DNA of 64,000 bases from Alcaligenes pakistanensis (lineage in GTDB: Bacteria > Pseudomonadota > Gammaproteobacteria > Burkholderiales > Burkholderiaceae_B): positions 1,028,711 to 1,092,710 of the forward strand of contig NZ_BMZN01000001.1 of NCBI RefSeq assembly GCF_014652815.1, read 5' to 3'. Shown here piece after piece: positions 17,104-26,202 of this stretch. The notes under the pieces were generated by a model. That model saw nothing but the letters and a program-made list of their open reading frames with translations. It made no database searches and was not told the DNA's origin. The position numbers and the translations under genes were made by a program. Each line of letters starts with the position of its first letter. Position 1 is the stretch's first letter.

Positions 17104-17239
17104 AAAATCTCAAGCCTATTTATGCCTTTTCTTAACCATTGTTGACGCTTGCTTTGTGCAACCCGCAACGTTCTTCAGAAAGTGCACCGGCCCGGACCCG
17201 CTGCGTGTTGACACACATCCGGCGGCCACTAACACTTAA
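17099..17239 (+). CDS. Possible 46-residue ORF with a strong SD inside the right inverted site
   Basis: A TTG at 17099 lies 4 nt after AAGGAGG (17088-17094) and opens a frame to TAA at 17237-17239. The product would start MSKSQAYLCLFLTIVD, mildly hydrophobic, with three cysteines. The initiation site is good, but the SD is part of the inverted repeat and may be coincidental. No homology recognised. Confidence 0.2.
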   Translation: MSKSQAYLCLFLTIVDACFVQPATFFRKCTGPDPLRVDTHPAATNT

Positions 17240-17469
17240 TCAGTATCTGCATCTGAAACACAGCGTTAATAGAAATATACGTAATAGTTTTTATTGCAGT
17301 ACGAGCGACCTTAATCGCCCTTTACGTGGCAGCAGGTATGCATGTGGTTAGTAAAACTTGACATCGCGTGGCCAAAATCCCACTAGACCATCTTGAATTT
17401 ACTAACGTCGATTGCACTGAGATGTGTTCGAGAAAGGGGGCCGCGCTTTGCGCTAGGAAGATGGGTATT

Positions 17470-18033
17470 ATGAGTAAGAAATATGGGTATGCACGCGTTT
17501 CAACACAGGATCAGAACCTGGACCTACAGACAGCCGCTTTGAAAAAGGTGAACTGTGATCATATCTATACGGATAAAGGAATATCCGGTGCTAAAACAAT
17601 GCGCCCCGGTTTGAATCATCTTCAGAAAAGACTGAAACCCGGAGACACCTTGATTGTTTGGCGTTTAGATAGACTGGGCAGATCGCTTCGCTATTTGGTA
17701 GACACAATAGATCGCTTGGGAAAAGAGAATATTCATTTCATCTCTCTGACTGAAAACATAGACACCACGACATCAGGGGGCCGATTACTTTTCCACATGA
17801 TGGCTGCATTGGCCGAATTTGAGCGATCACTGATTAGCGAACGCACCCGGGCTGGGATGGCCGCAGCACGTGCCAATGGCAGGCCACTCGGAAGACGTCC
17901 AGCGCTGTCTCCTGCACAACATAAAGAAGCACTTGATGCGATAAGCAATCAAGTTCCCTTGGAAATCATTGCGGAAAAATATGCCGTACACCCCAGGACC
18001 ATTCGCCGAATCAAGGCCCTGTCCTTACCGTAA
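17470..18033 (+). CDS. Serine recombinase of the Hin/Gin/Pin DNA-invertase group
   Basis: 187 residues. The catalytic domain begins KYGYARVSTQDQNLDLQ (catalytic Ser in ARVST), with VWRLDRLGRS, then TSGGRLLFHMMAALAEFERSLISERTRAG typical of invertases rather than Tn3 resolvases. A C-terminal helix-turn-helix follows (PLEIIAEKYAVHPRTIRRI). Length matches Hin and Gin. The start at 17470 has AGGA 11 nt upstream; longer in-frame starts add residues unlike the family. Composition is AT-richer than the flanks, suggesting acquisition. No transposase or phage gene is adjacent. The nearest candidate substrate is the inverted-repeat pair at 16978-17103 in front of the adhesin operon (inference). Confidence 0.9.
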   Translation: MSKKYGYARVSTQDQNLDLQTAALKKVNCDHIYTDKGISGAKTMRPGLNHLQKRLKPGDTLIVWRLDRLGRSLRYLVDTIDRLGKENIHFISLTENIDTTTSGGRLLFHMMAALAEFERSLISERTRAGMAAARANGRPLGRRPALSPAQHKEALDAISNQVPLEIIAEKYAVHPRTIRRIKALSLP

Positions 18034-18061
18034 GGATCATATCCCTAGGGGTTTAACAAAC

Positions 18062-18101
18062 AAAAAACACTGCCGCCTAGCCTAGCCTGGCGCTGGCGGC
18101 A
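18062..18101 (-). terminator. Intrinsic terminator of the type II secretion operon
   Basis: On the minus strand, TGCCGCC and GGCGGCA arms (18095-18101 and 18071-18077) are followed by GTGTTTTTT. It lies 40 nt downstream of the gspF stop. Confidence 0.75.
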
Positions 18102-18140
18102 TTCTCCTTCGTCAAAGCCGTCATAGATGACGCAGCTGCT

Positions 18141-19343
18141 TTACTGCACCAACTGATTCATTTCAATAATCGGCAGCATGACGGCCAACACAATCAGCAG
18201 CACCAAACCACCCATCAGCAGAATCATCAAGGGTTCCAGCAAGGCGGTCATGGTCAGCGCTTTGCGCTCCAGCTCGGTCGACAAAGTGGTCGCGGCGCGG
18301 TCCAGCATAGGGGCCAGTTCACCGGTTTTTTCTCCACTGGCGATCAGTTGCACTAATAACGGTGGGAACAACGCACTGCGTTGCAAGGCCGAGGCCAAAG
18401 GTAGACCTTCTCGCACACGAAGAGCGGCTTGGTTCACCGCATCACGCAGAGCCAAGTTAGAGACGGTGCGTCCGGCCGCTTCCAAGGCCGTCAGCAGGGC
18501 GACATTACTGCCTGCCAAAATCGCCAGGGTGGCCGCAAAACGAGCCGTATCAACACCTAATAAATATCCCCCCAGAACAGGAACACGTAATAAGCGCCGA
18601 TGAAAAGCTTGCTTGAAGGCTGGCTGTCGCAGCAAAAAAACCGCCAGCGCTGCAGCCAACAAAAGCGCGATCAGCAGCACACCACCCCACTCACGCAGCA
18701 GATCGCTGGCACTGATCATGACGCGAGTCAGCATAGGCAATTGCTGCTTGGCCTGAGTAAAGGCACCCACCACTTGGGGGACAACATAGCTCAGCAAAAA
18801 CACCACCATCGCTACCGAAATCAGGCTGACGATGGCGGGATAGATAAACGCTGTCAGCACCTTGCCCCGCAAGGCACCGCTGTCTTCAATGAAACTGGCC
18901 AGCCTGTCCAGCACCTGCTCCAGCTCGCCCGACTGCTCCCCCGCCCGCACCAAGGCCCGGTAGATCTCTGGAAAGTCGCGCGGGTGATTGGTCAAGGCAT
19001 CACTCAAGCTTTCGCCTGCACGAATATCGGCGCGTAAGGCCGTCAGTAGCTGTACCAAAGGGCGGCGGTTAGCCTGCTCTATCACCACACCCAAGCTGGC
19101 TTCCAGTGACAAACCCGCGGCAACCAGACTGGCTAATTGACGAGTCATCCAGGACAACTCGGTGCGCCGTAAACCCGCACTGCGGGCACGGGCCGCTGCA
19201 CGGCTGCGTCCAGCCTTCAGGGACACGGTCAACAAGCCTCGGCCCAAGAGCTGCTGCCGCGCCAAACGCTCGCTCTCTGCTTCCAGCACGCCGCGCTCGC
19301 TGCGTCCGGCCTGGTCCACCGCTTCGTAGTGATAGGTACCCAT
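18141..19343 (-). CDS. gspF: Type II secretion inner-membrane platform protein GspF
   Basis: 400 residues. Polytopic platform protein contacting the GspE ATPase. It has two repeated T2SF domains (about 70-190 and 270-395), each ending in a hydrophobic segment; the final one is LLEPLMILLMGGLVLLIVL. GEQSGELEQVLDRLA and GEKTGELAPMLDRAA are the hallmark repeated motifs. It is the last gene of the operon, 14 nt after gspE. Confidence 0.96.
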   Translation of the reverse strand: MGTYHYEAVDQAGRSERGVLEAESERLARQQLLGRGLLTVSLKAGRSRAAARARSAGLRRTELSWMTRQLASLVAAGLSLEASLGVVIEQANRRPLVQLLTALRADIRAGESLSDALTNHPRDFPEIYRALVRAGEQSGELEQVLDRLASFIEDSGALRGKVLTAFIYPAIVSLISVAMVVFLLSYVVPQVVGAFTQAKQQLPMLTRVMISASDLLREWGGVLLIALLLAAALAVFLLRQPAFKQAFHRRLLRVPVLGGYLLGVDTARFAATLAILAGSNVALLTALEAAGRTVSNLALRDAVNQAALRVREGLPLASALQRSALFPPLLVQLIASGEKTGELAPMLDRAATTLSTELERKALTMTALLEPLMILLMGGLVLLIVLAVMLPIIEMNQLVQ

Positions 19344-19357
19344 CGTTTGCTACCCGC

Positions 19358-20776
19358 CTATAACTCGCGTGTCACGCGCAATACTTCGTCAGAGGTGCTG
19401 ATGCCCTGCTCCACCCAACGCTGGGCATCTTCACGCAAACTGCGCATGCCGGACTCCCTCGCCGCTTGACGCAAGGCGGGCTCCGCCCCCGCCGCATTCA
19501 ATAAATATTGAGCACGCTCATCAATCCGATAAAGCTCGTGAATGCCGGTACGGCCCTGATAGCCGGTGTGGGCGCAATGCTCGCAACCCCCAGGGCTGGC
19601 GTGATACCGCCCGTCTTCGGCGGGCTCTCGACAATGTCGACATAGTTTGCGAATCAAACGCTGCGCCAATACCCCGCGCAGGGTCGAAGCCAGCAAGAAA
19701 GGTTCTATCCCCATATCCACCAAACGAGTCGCAGCGGACACGGCATCGTTGGTGTGCAAGGTTGCCAGGACCAGATGACCGGTTAGCGAAGCCTGCACGG
19801 CAATCTGCGCCGTCTCCAAATCGCGGATTTCCCCGATCATGATGATGTCCGGGTCTTGCCGCAAAATGGCTCGCAGGGCTCGTGAAAAACTCAATTCAAT
19901 CCGGGGGTTGACCTGTGTTTGACCGACCCCCGGCAAATCATACTCAATCGGATCTTCCACCGTCAGCACATTGCTGCGGGCCGTATCTACCCGGCCCAAG
20001 GCCGCATACAGGGTGGTGGTTTTACCACTACCGGTAGGCCCCGTTACCAGCACAATGCCGTGTGGTTGGTGAATCAGCTCATCTAGTTGCGTCAGGATAT
20101 CGGGGGCCATGCCCAGCCGCTCCAACTCCAGTTGTCCAGCAGACTTGTCCAGCAAGCGCATTACCGCCCGTTCACCGTGTCCGGTCGGCAAGATAGACAC
20201 CCGTAAATCCAGTGCCCGTCCGCCCACTTTCAAAGCAATACGACCATCTTGCGGCAAGCGTTTTTCAGCAATATCCAGGCTGGCCATAATCTTGATTCGC
20301 GACACCAACGCCCCATGCAGCGCTCGCCTTGGGCTGACAATATCGCGCAAGCGACCATCCACCCGGTAGCGCACAACGGAATGGGTTTCGTAAGGTTCCA
20401 AGTGAATATCACTGGCCCCATCGCGCACGGCCTGGGTGAACAAGGCATTGATCATGCGGATCACCGGCGCATCGTCCTGGTTTTCCAGCAAGTCGGTGAC
20501 CGCAGGCAGCTCCTGCATCAAGCGATCCAGGTCCACCTCATTAGCGGCGGCATCCACCACGCTGGCGGCATCATCACCTTGCGCGTAACTGGCATCAATC
20601 AGGGTATCCAGCTCTGCATCGGGCACAGAGCGCACGTCCAGTTCGGGATAGCGCCGCCGCAACTCCACCAAAGCCCAATCCGGCGTGCGCTCACTAATGA
20701 CCAGCGTGCCCACCCCTTGCTGTTGCGTCAGCACCGCCCGGTGCTGACGTGCCCAGGAGTACGGCAGGCGGGTCAT
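19358..20776 (-). CDS. gspE: Type II secretion ATPase GspE
   Basis: 472 residues. Cytoplasmic ATPase powering pseudopilus assembly. Walker A is GPTGSGKTTTLY (near residue 245), the Asp box is LTVEDPIEYDLPG, Walker B is DPDIIMIGEIRD, and the His box is ATLHTNDA. A tetracysteine zinc motif (CRHC, CEHC) lies near the C terminus. The N-terminal domain is short but present. ATGA overlap with gspD implies translational coupling. Confidence 0.97.
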   Translation of the reverse strand: MTRLPYSWARQHRAVLTQQQGVGTLVISERTPDWALVELRRRYPELDVRSVPDAELDTLIDASYAQGDDAASVVDAAANEVDLDRLMQELPAVTDLLENQDDAPVIRMINALFTQAVRDGASDIHLEPYETHSVVRYRVDGRLRDIVSPRRALHGALVSRIKIMASLDIAEKRLPQDGRIALKVGGRALDLRVSILPTGHGERAVMRLLDKSAGQLELERLGMAPDILTQLDELIHQPHGIVLVTGPTGSGKTTTLYAALGRVDTARSNVLTVEDPIEYDLPGVGQTQVNPRIELSFSRALRAILRQDPDIIMIGEIRDLETAQIAVQASLTGHLVLATLHTNDAVSAATRLVDMGIEPFLLASTLRGVLAQRLIRKLCRHCREPAEDGRYHASPGGCEHCAHTGYQGRTGIHELYRIDERAQYLLNAAGAEPALRQAARESGMRSLREDAQRWVEQGISTSDEVLRVTREL

Positions 20777-23067
20777 AAGGACTCTCGCAGATCCACAGCA
20801 CCGCCCGCTTGTGGCAGAACCATATGGCCTGCATCAGGATGGAACCAGGTGGAGCGATCCGGCAGGCCCGTCTGTACGGCACGCATATAGTTGTAGCGGT
20901 CCAAAGACAGGCTTTGGCTGTCTTGTGCATTACGCACAATGTGGGGGCGTAAAAACACCATCAGATTGGTTTTGGTGCGCTTGCGTTTTTCGTACTTGAA
21001 CAGATTGCCCACCAGCGGAATATCGCCCAGCAAAGGTACGGACTGCGTGCCGTCTTCAATAGAGTCTTCCAGCAAGCCACCCAGCACAATAATCTGGCCG
21101 TCATCCACCAGCACATTGGTGCTGAGTGCACGTTTGCGAGTAACGGGGGAATTGGCCGACACGGACATCGCCGTATCGATGCTGCTGACTTCCTGATAAA
21201 GCGCCATCTTGACGGTGCCGCCCTCAGAGATCTGCGGGCGAACTTTCAAGGTCAGGCCCACATCTTCACGTTGGATCGTTTGAAAGGGGTTGCTGGCGCC
21301 ATCCGCAGCCGTGGTGTATTGCCCCGTCACAAAGGGGACGGTGCGGCCCACCATAATGCTGGCCTCTTCATTGTCCAGTGTCATCAAATTAGGCGTGGAC
21401 AAAATATTGGTGCCACCCTGACGTTCCAGTGCGCGTGCCAACACCCCCAGATTGACGACTTGCTGACCCAGCACATTCACCGTGCCTTTCACAACGCCCA
21501 GACTTAAACCTGCCGCCAGCGAATCCAGCGTGGTCGCCCCGGCCTTGGTGATACCACTACCGCCTAAATTGGCACCGCCCACAAAGCCCGAACCGCCATC
21601 GGCGATATTGCCGCCGCCGGTCATCCACTGGATACCAAACTCGGCGGCATCTTCCGCATTCACTTCCACGATCAGACTTTCCACCAGCACTTGGGCGCGG
21701 CGTTGATCCAGCTGATCGATCACTTCACGCAGGCTACGGTAAACCGGATCGGGAGCCGAAATAATCAAGGTATTTGTGGATGGGTCGGCCTGAACCGTGG
21801 CACCACCAGCGCTAAAGGCGACGGTTCCGCTGGCATTATTGGCTGCGCTCAAACCCATTTCACCTTGCGACTGGCCCGCAGTTGCACTGGTATCCATCGC
21901 CTTGGTGGCCGTGGAGGAAGTCGGGCTGGTGCTAGGTGCCAAGCTATTGGACTGCTGAGTACTGCCCGCAGAGCTGTCCGAGCCTGATTGCCCCGTCAGC
22001 GCAGCACGCAACACTTCGGCCAGCTGAACGGCTTGAGCGTTACGCAAATAGACCACATGCAAATTGCCTTTATTGCTTTCCGGGCTATCGATGCGTCGAA
22101 TCAGGTCACGTGCCAAATCCAGACGGGCGGGACTACCGGCGCGCACCAGCACTGAATTGCTACGCGGGTCAGCCACCACAGTAATGCGCTGCGCGACATC
22201 GTTGCCAGGCGTATCCAGCATTTGCGAGGCCAATGCGGCCACATCCAGTGCCACACCGTAATCAATCGGAATGATGTCGGTATTCAAACCAGCCGGCGTA
22301 TCAATCCCTGCAATCACCTGTGCAATCCGATCCAGATTATCGCCATAGTCAGTGACCACCAGCGTGTTATTGGACGGGTAGGCATTGATCGGATTGTTGG
22401 GGGAAATCATGGGCCGCAAAACGGGCACCAAAGCGGTGGCATTTTCATAACGCAAGGTAAAGACACGAGTTTCCAGCTCGCCACTGCCGCTGGCCCCACT
22501 GCCTGCCGCCCGCACAGCTCCACCTTGTTGGCGTGCCTCGGCCTCGGGAACCACACGACTGACTTTGCCATTACGCAGCACAGCAAAGCCTTGCATACGC
22601 AAAGCCGACAGCAACATCTCGTACGCGGTACGGGCATCAACCGGTACTTCGGACACCAAGGTCAGCTGGCCTTTTACACGGGGGTCCACGATGAAGTTCT
22701 GGCCCGTAAACCGTGCCAAGGCCGCCACCACACCATCCAGCTCGGCATCCACAAAATTCAGCGTAATGTCATTGCCTTGGGGGAATTCGGCCGGGTCTGG
22801 TAAATCAATGGGAGCAGCGCTGCCCCCTACTCGTTGAGGAACCCGTCGTGTCACGGCGGGCGAGGGAGTCGGGTTATTGGCAAAGCGCGGATCGGCCTGC
22901 GTACTGCGCACCGGAGCTTTACCGACCGAAGCAAAAAAGGAAGAAGGGTCTGGCCCAGGTTCGGGCTTTTGACCGTTGCTGGCACAGGCACTTAACAGCA
23001 CCGCCGCGCCCAGGCTCAGAAGAAAGCGAGGCCGCAGCCCAGGAAGTCGCTTAGTCAAGATACTCAT
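20773..23067 (-). CDS. gspD: Type II secretion outer-membrane secretin GspD, with lipoprotein signal
   Basis: 764 residues forming the outer-membrane secretin channel. Residues 1-28 end in the lipobox LLSAC (Cys28), so the secretin may be lipidated. N-domains follow (NDITLNFVDAELDGVVAALARFTG, then repeated KH-like N1-N3 domains). A Ser/Thr-rich linker lies near residues 360-405. The secretin core contains VPLLGDIPLVGNLFKYEKRKRTKTNLMVFLRPHIV, including the family signature. A lipidated secretin of this kind (HxcQ of Pseudomonas aeruginosa) reaches the outer membrane without a separate pilotin; no pilotin gene is seen here. The ATG at 23067 is preferred over the TTG at 23073. Confidence 0.96.
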   Translation of the reverse strand: MSILTKRLPGLRPRFLLSLGAAVLLSACASNGQKPEPGPDPSSFFASVGKAPVRSTQADPRFANNPTPSPAVTRRVPQRVGGSAAPIDLPDPAEFPQGNDITLNFVDAELDGVVAALARFTGQNFIVDPRVKGQLTLVSEVPVDARTAYEMLLSALRMQGFAVLRNGKVSRVVPEAEARQQGGAVRAAGSGASGSGELETRVFTLRYENATALVPVLRPMISPNNPINAYPSNNTLVVTDYGDNLDRIAQVIAGIDTPAGLNTDIIPIDYGVALDVAALASQMLDTPGNDVAQRITVVADPRSNSVLVRAGSPARLDLARDLIRRIDSPESNKGNLHVVYLRNAQAVQLAEVLRAALTGQSGSDSSAGSTQQSNSLAPSTSPTSSTATKAMDTSATAGQSQGEMGLSAANNASGTVAFSAGGATVQADPSTNTLIISAPDPVYRSLREVIDQLDQRRAQVLVESLIVEVNAEDAAEFGIQWMTGGGNIADGGSGFVGGANLGGSGITKAGATTLDSLAAGLSLGVVKGTVNVLGQQVVNLGVLARALERQGGTNILSTPNLMTLDNEEASIMVGRTVPFVTGQYTTAADGASNPFQTIQREDVGLTLKVRPQISEGGTVKMALYQEVSSIDTAMSVSANSPVTRKRALSTNVLVDDGQIIVLGGLLEDSIEDGTQSVPLLGDIPLVGNLFKYEKRKRTKTNLMVFLRPHIVRNAQDSQSLSLDRYNYMRAVQTGLPDRSTWFHPDAGHMVLPQAGGAVDLRESL

Positions 23068-23080
23068 AGTCAAAATATCG

Positions 23081-23827
23081 TTATTCCTGCTTGCTAATCG
23101 TTGTGGCTATTCGCCAATGGGTCACACCCTGACGCTGAGGCCCCAAGGCCTCTAATAAGTCGTTAAAACGTTGATCGCCGGCCTGCTTGGCTTGCGCGCG
23201 TCCTTCAAACTGCCCGCCGCCCGGCCCCCACTCGCCTTGGCCGGCTAAGGTCAAATCCCCCGCCAAGGTACGCAGGGCCAGTTGCACGCCTTTGGCCTGA
23301 CGGCTAAGCACTAATTGGTAATCCCCCAGCTCAGCCTGAGCGGCCAAGGCCGAGCGCGCGCCGCGCCAGTCCAGTTCCAGCAAAGGCCCGGTGCCCGAGG
23401 CAAGAGCCTGACTAGGCCAGCGCAGTTGCAACTGACCTTGCGGCTGGACGGTCTGCAATAAGGGATGCAAACGCCCTAATACGGGCGCGGGAACTGTCAG
23501 GCTTTGTCCTGAGATACGCCAGCCTTGCCAACTGACCTGCAGCCGCACAGGCTGATCCAGCCAGGCATGGCTTAATTCCATTTGTGGCCAGGGCGTCAGA
23601 CGCCAACGCCAGCTGATCGGGCCCGGCACGGTACGGGCCAGCAGGCCCGAGCCCACCACCAACAAGCCCTGTCCCGATGCCAAGGTTCCATGTGCTGTTT
23701 CCAGCCGCAAAGGTGACTGCTCCGGCTGCCAGGCCAACATCAGGCGCGCGGGTAAAAACGGGAGGGTGAACAGCAGTAGCAAAACCATCAGCAATACCCA
23801 GGCAGCGATCTTTCCCAGTTTCTTCAT
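23081..23827 (-). CDS. gspN: Type II secretion protein GspN
   Basis: 248 residues with one N-terminal membrane helix (AAWVLLMVLLLLFTLPFL) followed by a periplasmic, Trp- and Gln-rich beta domain typical of GspN. It is an accessory component not present in all type II systems. The start overlaps the gspM stop by ATGA, and gspD follows after 13 nt. Confidence 0.85.
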   Translation of the reverse strand: MKKLGKIAAWVLLMVLLLLFTLPFLPARLMLAWQPEQSPLRLETAHGTLASGQGLLVVGSGLLARTVPGPISWRWRLTPWPQMELSHAWLDQPVRLQVSWQGWRISGQSLTVPAPVLGRLHPLLQTVQPQGQLQLRWPSQALASGTGPLLELDWRGARSALAAQAELGDYQLVLSRQAKGVQLALRTLAGDLTLAGQGEWGPGGGQFEGRAQAKQAGDQRFNDLLEALGPQRQGVTHWRIATTISKQE

Positions 23828-24375
23828 GATGGCTCTCCTGCTCGCAACACAATGCGGCCATCCAGCAAACCCGCCCGCTCACGGCTATCGACCACCGAAC
23901 GATGCACACTGACTTCCTGCACCGAAAAACCCAGCACGCGGGGCGCATGTAGCAACCAGTCCATCAAGGCCGGGGCAGCGACTGCCTGACAGGTCAACAC
24001 CTGCAGTTCAGCTTGTGTTTCTTCCTGCTGACATTGGCTGCCCAAGGTCAGCAAGCTACGCTGCAAAGCTTTGTCCTGCCCTTGTGCATCAGCAGGGGCC
24101 ACCAGCTCCTTATCCAGGGTTTGAACTTGCTCCAACACGGTTTGCAGCTGCGCCAACTCGTATTGCAAACGTGGCAGCTCTTGGCGAGCCAAGGCCAGAT
24201 CACGAGCCGCCGGGCGCAAAAGCAGCAGCCATAGCAGCGTCAACACCAGCAGCCCGCCCAACAAGGACAAAGCCAGCTGATCTCGCCGACTCAAGGCCTG
24301 CCAATGCTGCCGGGCAATCGCCAGCTTGTTCTGCACGGTCAGGCACATAGGTTTCAAGGCAGTGAACTTACTCAT
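23824..24375 (-). CDS. gspM: Type II secretion protein GspM
   Basis: 183 residues. A single membrane helix (LALSLLGGLLVLTLLWLLLL, about 36-55) is preceded by a basic cytoplasmic end and followed by a coiled-coil region and a small ferredoxin-like periplasmic domain ending VQEVSVHRS. It partners GspL. The ATG at 24375 overlaps the gspL stop (ATGA); an upstream in-frame extension inside gspL is not convincing. Confidence 0.88.
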   Translation of the reverse strand: MSKFTALKPMCLTVQNKLAIARQHWQALSRRDQLALSLLGGLLVLTLLWLLLLRPAARDLALARQELPRLQYELAQLQTVLEQVQTLDKELVAPADAQGQDKALQRSLLTLGSQCQQEETQAELQVLTCQAVAAPALMDWLLHAPRVLGFSVQEVSVHRSVVDSRERAGLLDGRIVLRAGEPS

Positions 24376-25337
24376 CGCTGCGCCCCCTGCTGGGTGGCTG
24401 GCGGTGTCGCCTTGGCAAAACCAATTTCCCACTGCCGGGGCGACTCACCCTGCTTCCACTCCAGTTCGGATTCGGCCGACAAAGGCTGGACGGGTAATTC
24501 ACTGGCCAAACTCAAGGCCAATTGCTGATCTTTAAAATTCAAGGCACGTACCTGTCCTTGAAGATCTGGCCACTGCACAGCACTGGCCATCAACAAACGA
24601 TCAAAAGGGGCGGACGCAGGGCTTTTCTCAGCCAGCAAGGCATCGCGATGCTGTCTAGCTTGCGTCAAGGGGGCGACAATAACGGGCAAATGCGGCAAGG
24701 CTTGCCGAACCGCCTGCTCCATCTGAACTTGCACTTGCCGCATCTGCGTGCGTACCGTTTGTGCCTGCTGCTGCAACACCAATGTCCAGCTCAATAAGGC
24801 CGCCAAGGTCCACCAAACGCCTTGTCGCAACACACTGCTGCCCCCCGTGGAGGCCATATCCGGCATCAACAAAGAACACGCGGGCATCATCACCGTCTGG
24901 CTGAGTCCCTGCCTATCTTGCTCATGAGCCGCAGACCAGGCATACACGGCGCTGATTGGCAGACCAATCTGACGTGCTTGCTCACCCAAAGCCCGCAATG
25001 GCGTGCGTTCCGTCCAGGCCAGCTCGCTCATCCCCGACGACCCGGCTGGGGCGCAAGCAACCCAAACCTGCTCAATCGGGCTTAAGCACATCGGTTCCAC
25101 CGCACTACAAGCCACCGCCTGCCTCCGCGAAGCACTGACTGATGGAATCCGCGCTTCGGTCACGGTAGCCATACCCGGTGGCAATACCAGCTCCAAGGAG
25201 CGGGCCAAGGACTTAAGCTCCTGCCCACTCCCCCGCCCCCGGCGCAACACCTTGGCGCGCTTGTCCCGCAACACATAGTCCAAGGGCTGATCCAGCCGGG
25301 GCGGGGAGTCCACATAAATACGCAATACTTTGCTCAT
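24372..25337 (-). CDS. gspL: Type II secretion protein GspL
   Basis: 321 residues. An N-terminal cytoplasmic actin-like domain (starts MSKVLRIYVDSPP, about 1-165) binds GspE. It is followed by a membrane segment (WWTLAALLSWTLVLQQQ) and a periplasmic ferredoxin-like domain with LPVQPLSAESELEW. The ATG at 25337 lies 4 nt after the gspK stop; a TTG at 25358 would overlap gspK. Confidence 0.88.
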   Translation of the reverse strand: MSKVLRIYVDSPPRLDQPLDYVLRDKRAKVLRRGRGSGQELKSLARSLELVLPPGMATVTEARIPSVSASRRQAVACSAVEPMCLSPIEQVWVACAPAGSSGMSELAWTERTPLRALGEQARQIGLPISAVYAWSAAHEQDRQGLSQTVMMPACSLLMPDMASTGGSSVLRQGVWWTLAALLSWTLVLQQQAQTVRTQMRQVQVQMEQAVRQALPHLPVIVAPLTQARQHRDALLAEKSPASAPFDRLLMASAVQWPDLQGQVRALNFKDQQLALSLASELPVQPLSAESELEWKQGESPRQWEIGFAKATPPATQQGAQR

Positions 25338-25341
25338 CACT

Positions 25342-26202
25342 TCAACGAATCCAGACAATCCGGCTGCGGTCCGCTGCCCTGTTAATCAGGGCCTGGGTCG
25401 CCACCCGGCTATGGTCAAGTCGCAACTCACCACTTAATAAAAACCATTCACTGCGTACGGTCAGCTCTTGCCCGTCCAGGGCCTCCTGACGCTGCAAACG
25501 GGCCTGCACATCCGCCTGATCCCGAAACCATTGCCCTCGGTCGCGCTGCTCCAACAAGCCACGCCACTCCACCAGGCTTACCGAAGGCTGCACGGCGGCC
25601 AGCACCGGGGCGCTGGCGGTATTCACATTCAAGGATTTGGCCTGCGGCAAATAACTCAGATACGGTTCCAACTGCTTGGCCTGCTGGCCTGCATTGGGAA
25701 AGAAGTCCTGCAAATGCGAGGGCCATGGAGCCTGCCCAGCCTGCGCCCGCTCCAGCCGCTGTGCTAATTCCAACGCTAAAGCTGGTGGCTGCTGCACACT
25801 TCTCAGTAATTGCTCCAAGGCCTGTACATAACGGGCCTGAACACGGCCATCACGCAGCAACAAAGCCAGATTGAATTTGCCCTGCTCGTCCTGCATATAG
25901 CCGGAAAAATAGGCCGCACGGCTCTTATCCGGAGTCTCTATCTTTAATTCGCTCAAGGCCTGGGCCCACAGTCCGCCTTTGTGCGTTACGGCTGAACGCT
26001 GAGAGTCCAGTCGCAGCACCAGCACGCCCCAGTCCAGCGCACCACGCAACAGCCAGCTCGCCTGCAGATAGTCGCGTTCGCTGGCCAGTTGCATAGCTAA
26101 GCCGCTTTGCCGCTGCACAATACCCATGGTGGCAATCGACACCGCCATCACCACGACCAAAGCATTGATGACCGCCATCCCTTGTTGCGACGCGCGTTTC
26201 AT
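25342..26202 (-). CDS. gspK: Type II secretion minor pseudopilin GspK
   Basis: 286 residues. The pseudopilin N-terminus KRASQQGMAVINALVVVMAVSIATMG contains a prepilin-peptidase site after Gly8, with the usual Glu5 not evident. The large extra domain typical of GspK follows, including LNVNTASAPVLAAV, which matches the family's LNxNTA motif. It caps the pseudopilus tip with GspI and GspJ. The start at 26202 overlaps the gspJ stop (ATGA). Confidence 0.9.
   Translation of the reverse strand: MKRASQQGMAVINALVVVMAVSIATMGIVQRQSGLAMQLASERDYLQASWLLRGALDWGVLVLRLDSQRSAVTHKGGLWAQALSELKIETPDKSRAAYFSGYMQDEQGKFNLALLLRDGRVQARYVQALEQLLRSVQQPPALALELAQRLERAQAGQAPWPSHLQDFFPNAGQQAKQLEPYLSYLPQAKSLNVNTASAPVLAAVQPSVSLVEWRGLLEQRDRGQWFRDQADVQARLQRQEALDGQELTVRSEWFLLSGELRLDHSRVATQALINRAADRSRIVWIR

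Larger units (their letters stand above)
16931..17469. other. Regulatory intergenic region between adhesin operon and serine recombinase
   Basis: 539 bases with lower GC than its surroundings. It holds a 16-bp palindrome (16957-16972), paired inverted sites (16978-16999 and 17082-17103), a small dyad (17024-17037, CACGT-tttt-ACGTG) and a possible short ORF (17099-17239). No canonical promoter stands out. A TTGACA-like hexamer reads toward the operon at about 16996-17001 on the minus strand, but no good -10 follows it. Confidence 0.5.

Noticed and set aside
17368..18033. Prophage or transposon around the serine recombinase
   Set aside because: No transposase, phage structural gene, terminal repeats or target duplication was seen; the gene stands alone.
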